Assembly (NCBI GenBank): GCA_948144175.1
Contig: CANXME010002517.1
Coordinates: 2,170,001-2,234,000, forward strand
DNA length: 64,000 bases
Source of the DNA: Closterium sp. NIES-65
Lineage: Eukaryota > Streptophyta > Zygnematophyceae > Desmidiales > Closteriaceae
Direction of reading: 5' to 3'
A program made the translations under genes and the position numbers. Shown here piece by piece: positions 19,069-30,116 of this stretch (the first letter of the stretch is position 1; each line of letters begins with the position of its first letter). The notes under the pieces were generated by a model. That model saw nothing but the letters and a program-made list of their open reading frames with translations. It was not told where the DNA came from and did not search any database.

Positions 19069-21729
19069 CAGCAGCAGCGCAGTCGGGAGACCCTGTCCCC
19101 TCACCAGCTCCGTGAGTGGTACGCTGCACGCCAGCGGGGTGGGGGTACTGGTCCATGCACCTACGTCCTGCGCACCGGCGACCGTGCGGGTGAGCAGTGT
19201 GGGGGTGCGCACCCCACCCAGCGCTGCTTTGGCCGCCTGACGGACGCTTGGCGTCACCAGTTCCCTGAGGCCACTGAGATCCCTCGCTGGGGCGAGCTGT
19301 CTAGGGAAGGGGTAGCTATCTTTGACCTTGACTTTGATGCTTTTCTTGCTGCTATGTATACTGTGTCTATTAGTGAGGAGGGTGACTGTTACCGGTGTTT
19401 CCCGCCCGACCCGGGCATTGAGACTGCTGCTCTAGGTGCTGGTGAGGCTGCTGCTCTTGGTGCTAGCGAGGCTGCTGCTCTAGGTGCTAGTGCGTCTGCT
19501 TCCTCCGGTACTGGTGAGTCTGCGCTCTCAGGTACTGCATCGGGTTCGACCTCCCACACCTTCACACTTGACTCGAGGGCTTCTCGCTCCTTCTTTCGAG
19601 ACCGCACCACACTTACGCCGCTTGGTCGGCCAGTTGCAGTCTCCCTGGCAGACCCCTTTGGGGGTCCTGTCCTTGCTCACTTCTCCACTGTCCTCCCGTG
19701 TCCGGCGGCCCCCTCTGGCACCCTGTCTGGTCTTTACCTCCCCTCGTTCTCTACGAACCTGGTGAGTGGTGCTGACCTACAGGATGCGGGGGTTCACCAA
19801 TTCACTCCTGCGAGTCAACGGGTGACCCACTGCACGGACGCTCGGACAGGCCGACACCTGGCCACGTTTACACGTCGGCCGGGGTCGAGCCTGTACACAC
19901 TGACCACTGCGTCTCCTCCAGTCTCTGCGTCTGGTCAGGTAGCTGCGTCGGGTCAGGTGTTAGCTGCAGCATCCAGGTCTGGTCCTAAGTCTGCCCCCTG
20001 CTCGTGTCGCCTCCTGTCTCACGAGACTCTCCTCTGGCACCACCGCCTTGGTCACCCCTCCCTGCTTCGTCTCTGAAGCATGGCCTCCCGTGTCCTTGTC
20101 TCTGGTCTTCCCCGGTCCCTCCCTCCCCTTCCTCCGGGGCCTGGCCCTACCTGCGTCCCCTGGGTCGAGGGGCGGCAGCGGGCTGCCCCTCACTCCTCCC
20201 AGTTTCCTCCGACAGAGGCCCCGCTGCAGACGCTTCACATGGACGTGTGGGGCCCAGCCCGCGTTCGTGGACAGGGTCACGAGCGCTACTTCCTGCTGGT
20301 GGTTGACGACTACTCGCGTTACACCACAGTCTTCCCCTTGCGCAGCAAGGGTGATGTCACTGAGGTGTTGATTGACTGGATCCGCGCAGCTCGTCTCCAG
20401 CTCAGGCGGAGCTTCGGCTCGGACTTTCCTGTTCTGCGTCTGCACTCTGACAGAGGCGGAGAGTTCTCCTCTGGCATTCTGCGAGCCTACTGTCGTGCAC
20501 GAGGCATCCGCCAGACCTTCACGCTTCCGGACTCTCCACAACAAAATGGGATTGCTGAGCGCCGCATTGGCATGGTCATGGACGTCGCCCGTACGTCCAT
20601 GATGCATGCGGCTGCCCCCCATTTTCTGTGGCCGTTTGCGGTTCGGTACGCGGCGCATCAGATCAACCTTCAGCCCAGGGTCTCCATGCCGGAGACCTCC
20701 CCAGCTTTGCTGTGGACGGGGAAGGTTGGCGATGCGTCTGCGTTCCGTGTCTGGGGATCTCGGGCGTTTGTCCGCGACTTGTCTGCGGACAAGCTGTCCC
20801 CTCGTGCTGCTCCTTGCGTCTTCCTGGGTTTCCCCCCTGACGCGCCAGGGTGGCAGTTCTACCACCCCACCTCTCGCCGTGTTCTGTCCTCCCAGGACGT
20901 CACGTTCGACGAGTCGGTCCCCTACTACCGCCTCTTCCCCTACCGCACTCCGTCCCTCCCCCCGCCACCGCTCTTCCTCGGGTGTTGGCGCGAAGGCTAC
21001 TGCTGTCGGTCCTGGAGGCGGTCCTGCTTGGGGTACTACTGGTGCTGCTGGGGGTACTGGAGCTGGAGCTGCTACTGGTGCTGGTGCTGCCACTGGGGGT
21101 GCTGGTGCTGTCCCTGCTGTGTCTGGAGTCGCCGCGCGGCCTCGGCCGTACTTCATTCCGCTCCTTCAGGAGGTTCTTGGTCTCCCGTCTTCTACTGGTC
21201 CTCCTCCTCCCTTAGAGTGTCCACAGCCTGTCCCATCGCAGTTACAGTTACAGCCGGCCTCCCCACTACCTGCTCCGTCTCCCTACACTGGTCCTACTGG
21301 AGGTCTTGCTGAGCGTCGTGAGCCTGCGTCTCGCCCTGAGGGAGACTCGGATGCACTTGACATCCCGACTCCGCGCTCTTACCCGGAGGCGATAGAGGGT
21401 CCCTACTCCTCTCAGTGGCAGGCAGCTATGGACGCAGAGATGGCTTCCTGGAAGTCCACAGGCACCTACGTTGACGCTGTTCCCCCTCCTGGGGCGAACA
21501 TCGTCAGTGGCATGTGGATTTTCAGGGTGAAGCGACCGCCGGGTTCTCCGCCTGTCTTCAAGGCGCGTTACGTGGCTCGTGGCTTCAGTCAGAGGCAGGG
21601 AGTTGACTACTTTCAGACCTTCTCTCCCACCCCGAAGATGACCACTCTTCGGGTAGTGCTGCACATAGCTGCTCACCGTGACTACGAGCTACACTCTCTT
21701 GACTTCAGCACTGCTTTCTTGCAGGGCAG
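19069..21729 (+). pseudogene. Copia-A zinc motif, protease, integrase and N-terminal reverse transcriptase
   Basis: In frame with gag: the C-X13-C-X3-H-X4-C motif (CTYVLRTG...), then protease with LDSRASRSFF, where the catalytic DSG is changed to DSR. Integrase follows with LLWHHRLGHPS, HMDVWGPA, LHSDRGGEF and SPQQNGIAER. A TGA at 20074-20076 breaks it. Near 20980 a deletion of the low-complexity linker, compared with Copia-B, also shifts the frame. The reverse transcriptase starts (MWIFRVKRPPGSPPVFKARY) and is cut at 21729 by G2. Confidence 0.85.
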
Positions 21730-22107
21730 TGTGAGGATCTAGGATCGAGTTCAGAAAAGAGAATGAGAATTGAGTCGAATTGAATGTTCACCTGGGTACA
21801 ACACGAGGCTATATATAGGCTCGACACAAGGCCCCGTAACCAGGTGTTACGCGAAGGTTCCGCGGGCTGCGTAGTGTCTCGAACGAATCCTTACCGAATT
21901 CGGTAGAAGGCAATTCGGTGGCAACCGAAATGCCAGAATTCGGTGCATGCAACCTAGCTCGGTGCTATAACTATAATAAAATATAGGAAAGCACCTAGCC
22001 TAGGAAATCAAGCAATTCATGCATGCATATAATTATCCTATGCTAGAAATAGCATAATAAAGTAAAGGCAAGCAAGCATAGCTGGCATAAGCCGTCGTAC
22101 TCTCACA
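21730..22107 (-). repeat. G2 3' LTR
   Basis: 378 bp; partner of 34428-34805. It contains a CTATATATAGGC TATA-like palindrome near 21810 and a GCATGCATAT palindrome near 22020. Confidence 0.95.
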
Positions 22108-22117
22108 CGTCCCCCCC

Positions 22118-22549
22118 TCAAAGCTGGGTGGCGTGAGATACACCCTGCTTGACAAGATAGTCCTTGAGAGCACGGTGTGCGTTGCCCATATCAGCTTCTG
22201 CAACCCAACTGTCCTCAGTGGGGTCGTATCCCTTCCAGCGTATCAGGAACTCGAGGGTCTTGCCGCCACGGTGCCGATGAGAGAGAACACGCTCGATCTC
22301 GTACTCGGGTTCATCCTGCACAAGAACAGGTGGAGGTGGCGGTAGCTGCCGTCCCTTGAACTATTGGTTGGGGTCCTTGTAGGGTTTCAGTAGCTGCACA
22401 TGGAAAGCATTGTGAAACTTCCACGTATCTGGTAAGCGCAAGCGGAATGTAAGTGGTGTCACTTGTGCCTCAACGAGAAAAGGACCACAGAAGCGAGGCC
22501 GGAGTTTGGATGGGAGGTGAGACAGGTTCAAGTTGCGCGTGTCAAGAAG
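22118..22549 (-). pseudogene. G2 integrase C-terminus and chromodomain
   Basis: Frame 22361-22621 starts inside the Copia-B LTR; the real part begins at 22549. It reads LLDTRNLNL, LRPRFCGPFLVEAQV and FHVQLLKPY, the integrase C-terminal beta barrel. A stop at about 22360 follows, then the frame 22118-22321 with YEIERVLSHRHRGGKTLEF and WKGYDPTEDSWV, a canonical chromodomain. This assigns G2 to the chromoviruses. Confidence 0.85.
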
Positions 22550-22685
22550 TGTCAGAACATATATGTAGCTTATGCTGTTGTGTAGGCTACAGTGGGGTAT
22601 ACCATTGGGGGTACAACCCAATTAGGGTTTTGCTATTTGTACTCACTTCACTCATAGTTCATTCATTCTCGTTCTATTCTCCACA
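22550..22685 (+). repeat. Copia-B 5' LTR
   Basis: 136 bp, TGTCAGAACATATATG to TCTCCACA, with the shared LTR core and telo-box (ATTAGGGTTTTGC near 22620). Confidence 0.95.
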
Positions 22686-22789
22686 TGGTATCGAGCAGGT
22701 TCCCCCGTGGGAACTGTGCTTAGGGCCCACCACTTTTAAACTTTTTTTTCTGCCCGGAGCGCGCTCCGGGCCCTCGCTCTCACTCTTTC

Positions 22790-23340
22790 GGCCTGCCCTG
22801 CGGCCCCCTAGCCGCCCGCGCGCCGCCCGTCCCGGCCCCTAGCCGCTCGCGCGCCGCCTGTTCAGGCCCCTAGCCGCCCGCGCGCCGCCCGTCCCGGCCC
22901 TTAGCCGCCCGCGCGCCGCTCGTCCCGGCCCCTAGCCGCTCGCGCGCCGCCCGTTCATGCCCCTAGCCGCTCGCGCGCCGCCCGTCCCGGCCCCTAGCCG
23001 CTCGCGCGCCGCCCGTTCAGGCCCCTAGCCGCCCGCGCGCCGCCCGTCCCGGCCCTTAGCCGCCCGCGCGCCGCCCGTCCCGGCCCCTAGCCGCTCGCGC
23101 GCCGCCCGTTCAGGCCCCTAGCCGCCCGCGCGCCGCCTGTCCCGGCCCCTAGCCACCCGCGCGCGCCCGTCCTGGCCCCTAGCCACCCGCGCGCGCCCGT
23201 CCCGGCCCCTAGCCACCCGCGCGCAGCCTGTCTCGGCCCCAAGCCGCCCTGTGCCGCCCGCCCCGGCCGCGCTCTCCTGTCTCGGCCCCTCGGCGCCAGG
23301 ACGCCGCCCGTCCTGGCCCCTCACCCGTCCCGGCCTCACT
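22790..23340 (+). repeat. Copia-B leader minisatellite
   Basis: A unit of about 38-39 bp containing GGCCCCTAGCCGCTCGCGCG and CCGCCCGTCC is repeated about a dozen times with variants. It occupies the position of the GC-rich leaders of the other Copia elements. Confidence 0.88.
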
Positions 23341-23446
23341 CTGCCCGTGCGCCGCCCGTCCCTGCTGCACGCCGCCGTCCCGGCCCCCCCCCACGCCGCC
23401 CGTTAGCCGCCGTGCAGCCTGAGCCGCCCGAGCCGCCCGAGCCGCC

Positions 23447-23478
<32 letters not shown>
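23447..23478 (+). repeat. Poly-C tract
   Basis: A run of about 32 cytosines in the Copia-B leader, followed by TTTTCCC. Its length is likely unreliable in the assembly. Confidence 0.9.
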
Positions 23479-23896
23479 TTTTCCCGTCGCCTGTCGAGGC
23501 GACCTGAGAGGCCAGCTGAGGGGTGGCAGGTGTGTGGTCTCCCCTGCTTCTCCTCCTCCTTCGTCTCGAGCCGCCCTGCAGCCGAGCTGCCTCGCCGCCG
23601 AGGTGCTCTACACCCGAGCCTCCCAGCAGCCGAGCCGCCCTGCAGCCGAGCCGCTCTACACCCGAGCCTCCCAGCAGCCGAGCCGCCCTACAGCCGCGCC
23701 GCCGGGTCGCCGAGCTGCCGAGCTGCAGTTGCTGCCGAGCCGCTCTGCCGCCGAGCCGCCCAAGTCGCCCGAGCCGCAGAGCCGCCGTGCTGCCGAGCCG
23801 CTGAGTCGCCGAGCCTACTCTACCCACCACTGGTGAGCCCCTGCCCTGCTAGCACGCTGCGCGTCGCCTGCTTGCCTGCCTGCCTCCCTTTTTGGC

Positions 23897-26800
23897 TTGC
23901 ATGGCTGCCTGCCTTACTGCTGCTACTCCTGCTCCTGCCTCTACTGGTGGAGTAGAGGGTCTCTCAGTTCTGTTCGCAGCTCTTACGTGATTCTCACTGG
24001 TGCTCGGACTGGTCAGCCTTGTGGGACACCTGGTCATACACAGTCCCGCTGCTTCGCCCGTCTGAGCGACGCCTGGCGTACCGTGTTTGGCGACGAGGCT
24101 GAGCTCCCCGACTGGGTGGAGTTGCTTAGGCAGAGGGTAGATATATTTGCTCTTGACTATGATGCTATTCTCACTGCCATGTATGCATTGCCTACTAGTG
24201 CTGACCGTGCCGGTCACCTGTGCGTACCGCCTGACCCGGGTATAGGACCTGCTGCTCTAGCTACTGGTGAGGCTGCTGCTGCTCTGGGTGCTAGTGAGTC
24301 TCCTGCTCCAGGTACAGGTGCGGCTGCTGCTCTAGGTGCTAGTGAGTCTGCTTCCTCACGTGCGGGTGAGGCTGCGCTCTCAGGTACCACGTTGGCTTCG
24401 ACCTCCCTCACCTTTACACTTGACTCTGGGGCTTCTCGCTCCTTCTTTCGGGACCGCACCACACTCACGCCGCTTGGTCGGCCTGTTGCAGTCTCCCTGG
24501 CTGACCCCTCTGGGGGTCCTGTCCTCGCTCACTTTTCCACTGTCCTCCCGTGTCCGGCTGCCCCCTCGGGCACCCTGTCTGGCCTGTACCTCCCCTCGTT
24601 CTCGACGAACTTGGTGAGTGGTGCAGACCTGCAGGATGCGGGGGTTCACCAGTTCACTCCTGCGAGTCAGCGGGTGACCCACTGCACGGACGCACGCACA
24701 GGCCGGCACCTGGCCACGTTCTCGCGTCGGCCGGGGTCGAGCCTCTACACCCTGACCACTGAGTCTCCTCCTGTCCCTGCGTCCGGTCAGGTAGCTGCGT
24801 CAGGTCAGGTGTTTGCTGCTGCGTCCAGGTCTGGTCCTGAGTCTGCCCCCTGTTCGTGTCGCCTCCTGTCTCACGAGACTCTCCTGTGGCACCACCGTCT
24901 CGGCCACCCCTCCTTGCCCCGTCTTCGGGGCATGGCTTCCCGTGTCCTTGTCTCTGGTCTTCCCCAGTCTCTCCCTCCCCTTCCTTCGGGACCAGGACCT
25001 TCCTGTGTCCCCTGTGTCGAGGGGCGCCTCAGGGCTGCTCCTCACTCCTCCCAGTTTCCCCCGACAGAGGCTCCTCTGCAGACACTTCACATGGACGTGT
25101 GGGGCCCGGCCCCCGTTCGTGGGCAGGGTCACGAGCGCTACTTCCTGTTGGTGGTTGACGACTACTCGCGATACACCACAGTCTTCCCCTTGCGCAGCAA
25201 GGGTGCTGTCACTGAGGTGTTGATCGACTGGATCCGCGAGGCTCGTCTCCAGCTCAGGAGGAGCTTCGGCTCGGACTTTCCTGTTCTGCGTCTGCACTCT
25301 GACCGAGGTGGGGAGTTCTCCTCTCGCCTTCTACGAGACTACTGTCGTGCACAGGGGATCCGCCAGACCTTTACGCTTCCGGACTCTCCACAGCAAAATG
25401 GGATTGCTGAGCGCCGCATTGGCATGGTCATGGATGTCGCTCGTACGTCCATGATGCATGCGGCTGCCCCCCATTTTCTGTGGCCGTTTGCGGTTCGGTA
25501 CGCGGCGCATCAGCTCAACCTTCACCCCAGGGTCTCTCGGCCCGCGATGTCCCCAGTGTTACTGTGGACGGGGAAGGTCGGCGATGCGTCTGCGTTCCGT
25601 GTCTGGGGATCTCGGGCGTTTGTCCGCGACTTGTCTGCGGACAAGCTGTCCCCCCGTGCTGCTCCCTGTGTCTTCCTTGGCTTCCCCCCTGACGCTCCAG
25701 GGTGGCAGTTCTACCACCCGTCCTCTCGTCGTGTTTTGTCCTCCCAGTACGTCACGTTCGACGAGTCAGTCCCCTTCTACCGCCTCTTCCCCTACCGTAC
25801 TCCTTCCCTCCCCCCCCCACCGGACTTCCTGGTGCCAGTTCCCCCCCCGGTAGACCCCCTCCCCCCTCAGGTTCCTGCCCCTTCAGGTGTGTCCCAGGTA
25901 GACACAGTCGAGCCAGTCGAGGTTGCTGCTGAGTCTGGTCCTGCTGCGGGTGCAGAGTCTGGGGGTGCTACGCCTGCGGGTGCTGAGCTTGGGGGTGCTG
26001 CTGCTGGGGGTGCTGAGCCTGGGGGTGCGAGGCCGGGGGGTGCTGAGCTTGGGGGTGCTGATGCTGGGGGTGCTGAGCCGGGAGGTGCTACGTCAGGAGC
26101 TGCTGAGCCTGGGGGTGCTGAGCCTGGAGGTGCGGAGCCTGCGACTGCTGGACCTGGGGTCTCTCCGGTTGCTCCGTCTCGGCGGGAGCCGCTCTCTCCA
26201 CAGGAGCTGCGCGAGTGGTTTGCTCGCCGCTGGAGGCGTGCTGCTGGAGCTGGAACTCCTTCGACTGCTGAGGGTGCTGGTGCTGCCGGTCCCGGAGCTG
26301 CTGGGCCTGCGGGTCCTACTGGAGCTGGAGCTGCTGAGCCTGGGGGTGCTGAGTCTAGAGCTGCTGAGCCTGGGGGTGCTGAGTCTGGAGCTGCTGAGCC
26401 TGGGGGTGCTGAGTCTGGAGCTGCTGAGCCTGGAGGTGCTACGTCTGGAGCCGCTGAGCCTGGGGTTTCTCCTGGTGCTGCGCCTCGGCGGGAGCCCCTC
26501 TCTCCGCAGGAGCTGCGCGAGTGGTTTGCTCGCCGCTGGAGGCGTACTGCTGGAGCTGGAGCTTCTTCGACCGTCGAGGGTACTGGTGCCGCCGGTCCCG
26601 GAGGTGCTACGCCTGCGGGTCCTACTGGAGCTGGGGCTGCTGAGGGCGTTGGTGCTGAGTCTGCTGCTGTCTGTCCTGCCGGTGGTTCTGCTGCTGGTGC
26701 TCCTGGAGGTCCTGCCGCTGGAGGTGTTGGTGGCGCTGGTGCTGCCGCTGAGGGTGCTGGTGCTGTCCCTGCTGAGTCTGGAGCTGCCGCGCGGCCTCGG

Positions 26801-29038
26801 CCGTACTTCGTTCCGCTTCTGCAGCAGGTTCTTGGTCTTTCTCCTCCGGTGGAGTGTCCAGAGCCTGTCCAGTCGCAGTCACTGTTGGAGCCTACCTCCC
26901 CACTGCCTGCTCCCTCTCCTTACACTGGTCCTACTGGAGGTCTTGCTGAGCGTCGTGAGCCTGCGTCTCGTCCCGCGTCGCCTGTTCGTGCTGCCCGCAC
27001 TAGTGGTCGTGGTTCGCGTCCGCGTCCTCCTCCTGTCCCTGGCACGCACCGGATGTCTCTGCGTCCGTCCACTGCTCCTCTGCGTGCCCTTTTGCCTTCT
27101 CCTCCTGAGTCCTCTCTTCCTGTGCTTACCGACCCAGAGTCGGACTCCCTTCGTGCTGCCAGTCCTACTGTCACGCGTCTGCTTGCTACTGTCGTCACTG
27201 ACCCCTCTTTTGAGTCCGCTGCTGCGTCTGCTCTTGTCGCTGAGCTCGTCGACTTTGCTGCTTGCTGCCGTCTAGACTACGCTGCTAGTCTTGTTGCTGA
27301 GTCTGCGTCTGTCTGTCCTCCGTCCGTCGGGGGTGAGTGTGCTCTTGGCACGGACGTCCTAGAGGACAGGCAGGAGGAGTTCCAGTGTCTGGCTGCTGCT
27401 TCACCTCATCTCGCGTCTGTACTGCTTGCTCCTGAGGGAGACCCGGATGCACTAGACATCCCGACTCCGCGCTCTTACGCGGAGGCCGTAGAGGGTCCCT
27501 ACTCCTCTCAGTGGCAGGCAGCTATGGATGCAGAGATGGCTTCTTGGAAGTCCTCAGGCACCTACGTTGACGCGGTTCCCCCTCCTGGGGCGAACATCGT
27601 CAGTGGCATGTGGATCTTCAGGGTGAAGCGGCCGCCGGGCTCTCCACCTGTCTCCAAGGCGCGGTACGTCGCTCGTGGCTTCAGTCAGCGGCAGGGAGTT
27701 GACTTCTTTCAGACCTTCTCTCCCACCCCGAAGATGACCACTCTTCGGGTGCTGCTGCACATAGCCGCTCAGCGCGACTACGAGCTTCACTCTCTCGACT
27801 TCAGTACTGCGTTCTTGCAGGGGAGCCTGCACGAGGAGATCTGGCTGCGCCGCCCACCTGGCTTCACTGGGACTTTCCCTCCTGGCACCCAGTGGAGCCT
27901 CCGACGGCCAGTCTACGGTCTCCGCCAGGCACCACGTGAGTGGCACGACACACTGAGGACTACGCGTGCGGCCCTTGGGTTTGCTCCTTCTACTGCTGAC
28001 CCGTCGCTGTTTCTGCGCACCGACACTTCACTGCCGCCGTTCTACATCCTCGTGTACGTCGACGACTTGGTCTTTGCCACAGCGGACACTGCTGGACTCG
28101 CCTACGTGAAGTCCGAGCTGCTGAAGAGACACACGTGCACAGACCTGGGTGAACTGCGCAGCTACCTTGGCTTGCAGATCACTCGGGACAGAGCACGCCG
28201 CACCATTACCTTGACTCAGTCACACATGGTGCAGCAGGTCCTTCAGCGCTTCGGCTTCCCGTACTCCTCGCCTCAGGCCACTCCTCTGTCTACTCGTCAC
28301 TCGCTCTCAGCTTTGCCTTCGGATGAGTCCGTAGAGTCGAGTGGCCCGTACCCAGAGCTTGTTGGCTGCCTCATGTACCTGATGACCTGCACACGACCTG
28401 ACCTTGCATACCCTCTTAGCATTCTTGCACGCTATGTTGCTCCTAGGAGACACCGACCAGAGCACATGGCTGCAGCGAAGAGGGTATTGCGCTACCTGTG
28501 CAGTACGTCGGGCATGGGGCTAGTGCTTGGAGGGCGGAGTCCAGTGGTACTTACAGGTCACGCGGACGCTTCTTGGGCTGACGACCAGGCTATGCAGCGG
28601 TCGTCATTGGGTTACACCTTCAGCCTTGGCTCCGGCTCTGTCTCGTGGCGGGCTACTCGCTCGTCTTCGGTTCTCAGCTCGAGTTGTGAGGCTGAGATCT
28701 ACGCAGGGGCCATGGCTGCACAGGAGCTTCGCTGGCTCACCTACCTGCTGACTGACCTTGGAGAGCCGCCTCGTTCTCCTCCAGTGCTGTACGTAGACAA
28801 CAAGGCCATGCTGGCCTTGTGTCGAGAGCAGCGTCTGGAGCACAGAACGAAGCACATTGCTCTTCGCTACTTCCTTGCTCGTGAGCTACAGCAGCGTGGA
28901 CAGTTGCGGCTTGCGTACGTGGCCTCTGAGGCCAACACTGCTGATGTGTTCACCAAGGCACTCGCGCCTTGTGACCATCAGCGCTTCTGCACCCAGCTGG
29001 GTCTTGTGCCTGTCTTGCCTCACTTGCTCTCCTCTTGA
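23897..29038 (+). CDS. Copia-B polyprotein (protease, integrase, reverse transcriptase, RNase H), gag core missing
   Basis: About 1,710 codons without a stop. From the N-terminus: a zinc-motif remnant (YVILTGARTGQPCG; first Cys replaced by Ser), protease LDSGASRSFF (about residue 175), GAG-pre-integrase LLWHHRLGHPS with PCVEGR, integrase HMDVWGPA / LHSDRGGEF / SPQQNGIAER. A linker of about 330 residues of EPGGAESGAA-type repeats contains a repeated PQELREWFARRWRR segment. Reverse transcriptase (ARYVARGF, LVYVDDLVF), RNase H (GHADASWADD, CEAEIYAGA, YVDNKAMLALC) and a NTADVFTKALAP end follow. The frame has no ATG at its start. An ATG at 23901 lies in another frame and closes within about 30 codons, so the gag capsid was deleted. 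Confidence 0.9.
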   Translation: MHGCLPYCCYSCSCLYWWSRGSLSSVRSSYVILTGARTGQPCGTPGHTQSRCFARLSDAWRTVFGDEAELPDWVELLRQRVDIFALDYDAILTAMYALPTSADRAGHLCVPPDPGIGPAALATGEAAAALGASESPAPGTGAAAALGASESASSRAGEAALSGTTLASTSLTFTLDSGASRSFFRDRTTLTPLGRPVAVSLADPSGGPVLAHFSTVLPCPAAPSGTLSGLYLPSFSTNLVSGADLQDAGVHQFTPASQRVTHCTDARTGRHLATFSRRPGSSLYTLTTESPPVPASGQVAASGQVFAAASRSGPESAPCSCRLLSHETLLWHHRLGHPSLPRLRGMASRVLVSGLPQSLPPLPSGPGPSCVPCVEGRLRAAPHSSQFPPTEAPLQTLHMDVWGPAPVRGQGHERYFLLVVDDYSRYTTVFPLRSKGAVTEVLIDWIREARLQLRRSFGSDFPVLRLHSDRGGEFSSRLLRDYCRAQGIRQTFTLPDSPQQNGIAERRIGMVMDVARTSMMHAAAPHFLWPFAVRYAAHQLNLHPRVSRPAMSPVLLWTGKVGDASAFRVWGSRAFVRDLSADKLSPRAAPCVFLGFPPDAPGWQFYHPSSRRVLSSQYVTFDESVPFYRLFPYRTPSLPPPPDFLVPVPPPVDPLPPQVPAPSGVSQVDTVEPVEVAAESGPAAGAESGGATPAGAELGGAAAGGAEPGGARPGGAELGGADAGGAEPGGATSGAAEPGGAEPGGAEPATAGPGVSPVAPSRREPLSPQELREWFARRWRRAAGAGTPSTAEGAGAAGPGAAGPAGPTGAGAAEPGGAESRAAEPGGAESGAAEPGGAESGAAEPGGATSGAAEPGVSPGAAPRREPLSPQELREWFARRWRRTAGAGASSTVEGTGAAGPGGATPAGPTGAGAAEGVGAESAAVCPAGGSAAGAPGGPAAGGVGGAGAAAEGAGAVPAESGAAARPRPYFVPLLQQVLGLSPPVECPEPVQSQSLLEPTSPLPAPSPYTGPTGGLAERREPASRPASPVRAARTSGRGSRPRPPPVPGTHRMSLRPSTAPLRALLPSPPESSLPVLTDPESDSLRAASPTVTRLLATVVTDPSFESAAASALVAELVDFAACCRLDYAASLVAESASVCPPSVGGECALGTDVLEDRQEEFQCLAAASPHLASVLLAPEGDPDALDIPTPRSYAEAVEGPYSSQWQAAMDAEMASWKSSGTYVDAVPPPGANIVSGMWIFRVKRPPGSPPVSKARYVARGFSQRQGVDFFQTFSPTPKMTTLRVLLHIAAQRDYELHSLDFSTAFLQGSLHEEIWLRRPPGFTGTFPPGTQWSLRRPVYGLRQAPREWHDTLRTTRAALGFAPSTADPSLFLRTDTSLPPFYILVYVDDLVFATADTAGLAYVKSELLKRHTCTDLGELRSYLGLQITRDRARRTITLTQSHMVQQVLQRFGFPYSSPQATPLSTRHSLSALPSDESVESSGPYPELVGCLMYLMTCTRPDLAYPLSILARYVAPRRHRPEHMAAAKRVLRYLCSTSGMGLVLGGRSPVVLTGHADASWADDQAMQRSSLGYTFSLGSGSVSWRATRSSSVLSSSCEAEIYAGAMAAQELRWLTYLLTDLGEPPRSPPVLYVDNKAMLALCREQRLEHRTKHIALRYFLARELQQRGQLRLAYVASEANTADVFTKALAPCDHQRFCTQLGLVPVLPHLLSS

Positions 29039-29121
29039 CTTTACTTGTACTGTCACATATATTTACCTGCTCTTGCTTGTCTAGCTTTATATATATATGT
29101 GTGTACTCCTGCATGTGAACT

Positions 29122-29214
29122 GGCCTTGTGGCCTTGCTCTTGTGCTCGGACTGTGTGGTGACTTTGTGATCCACCCTGAGCTTTGCTTTGCTTTGCTTGA
29201 CTGGTCTTGTGACC
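29122..29214 (+). promoter_or_regulatory. Three-hairpin 3'UTR module, Copia-B
   Basis: GGCCTTGTGGCC (29122-29133), GTGG...CCAC around TTTGTG (29155-29174), GGTCTTGTGACC (29203-29214), same order and spacing as in Copia-0. Confidence 0.65.
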
Positions 29215-29246
29215 CCTTGTTCTCCCCCACTTTGCCTATGGGGGTG

Positions 29247-29382
29247 TGTCAGAACATATATGTAGTTTATGCTGTTGTGTAGGCTACAGTGGGGTATACC
29301 ATAGGGGGTACAACCCAATTAGGGTTTTGCTATTTGTACTCACTTCACTCATAGTTCATTCATTCTCGTTCTATTCTCCACA
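29247..29382 (+). repeat. Copia-B 3' LTR
   Basis: 136 bp, differs from the 5' LTR at two positions. Confidence 0.95.
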
Positions 29383-29387
29383 AGAAG

Positions 29388-30098
29388 CACCTGATCTCCG
29401 ACTGCTACTGAGTGATCACGTCGCTGACGATCGGCATACTGCTTCTGGGAGGTCTGCATCGTGGTGAGTCGTCGTTGAGTCTTCTCCCATAGCTGCTGCA
29501 TGGTGGTGACAAAGTCATGTGCGGCTTGGACGTGTGCCGGTGTAGTTGGCTGCTGTGGTGTGAGTGGTTCCCGTCCGTAACACAGGAAGAAAGGAGTTTT
29601 CCCTGTGGCCGCATGTGATGCGTTGTTGTAAGCGAACTCTAGGGTCGGTAACTGTGTGTCCCAGTGGCTGACGTCGTCCTTGCAAGCTGTGCGCAGTAAC
29701 TGTTCAACCACTTGATTGAGTCGCTCTGTCTGTCCGTCAGTCTGGGGGTGGTATGCTGAAGACATTGCAAGCTTTGTCCCCAACAGTCCCATGAGCTCCT
29801 TCCAGAACTTACTGGTGAATTTTGGGTCTCTGTCTGAGATGGGTGTAGCGGGGATGCCGTGGATGGTGATGATGCGGTCGAAGAAGAGGCGAGCAGTTGC
29901 TTCAGCTGTAGCTATGGCGTTGGTCGGTATGAAGTGACCCATTTTGGAGAACTTATCGATGACTACGAGGATGGAATCGTGCCCCTGTGAGGTCGAAGGA
30001 AGTCCGGTGATGAAGTCGAGGCTAACGACCTGCCATGGCTGCTCCGGTACGGGTAGAGGCTGAAGTAACCTTGCTTTTTTCTGCTTGCTGCTCTTCAT
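29388..30098 (-). pseudogene. G2 integrase core
   Basis: Open minus frame with SLDFITGLPS (first Asp), ISDRDPKFTSKFW (second Asp) and YHPQTDGQTERLN (Glu) and the AYNNASHAATGKTPFFLCYG segment typical of Ty3 integrase. It is separated from the upstream reverse transcriptase-RNase H frame by a single TAA (30117-30119). Copia-B cuts it at 29383. Confidence 0.88.
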
Positions 30099-30116
30099 CC
30101 GCTGGCACGTGTCGCA

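Larger units (their letters stand above)
22550..29382 (+). mobile_element. Copia-B: Ty1/copia element with intact pol but lacking gag, nested in G2
   Basis: LTRs 22550-22685 and 29247-29382 (136 bp, two differences), TSD AGAAG at 22545-22549 and 29383-29387. Primer site TGGTATCGAGC follows the 5' LTR. Leader repeats, a C homopolymer, a remnant of gag start, then one long pol frame, 3'UTR hairpin module, polypurine CTATGGGGGTG and the LTR. It is among the youngest insertions by LTR identity. Confidence 0.95.

Noticed and set aside
25923-27275. 450-codon Leu-rich frame
   Set aside because: A shifted reading of the GGTGCTGAG-type repeats in the Copia-B linker; the pol frame is clearly the coding one.
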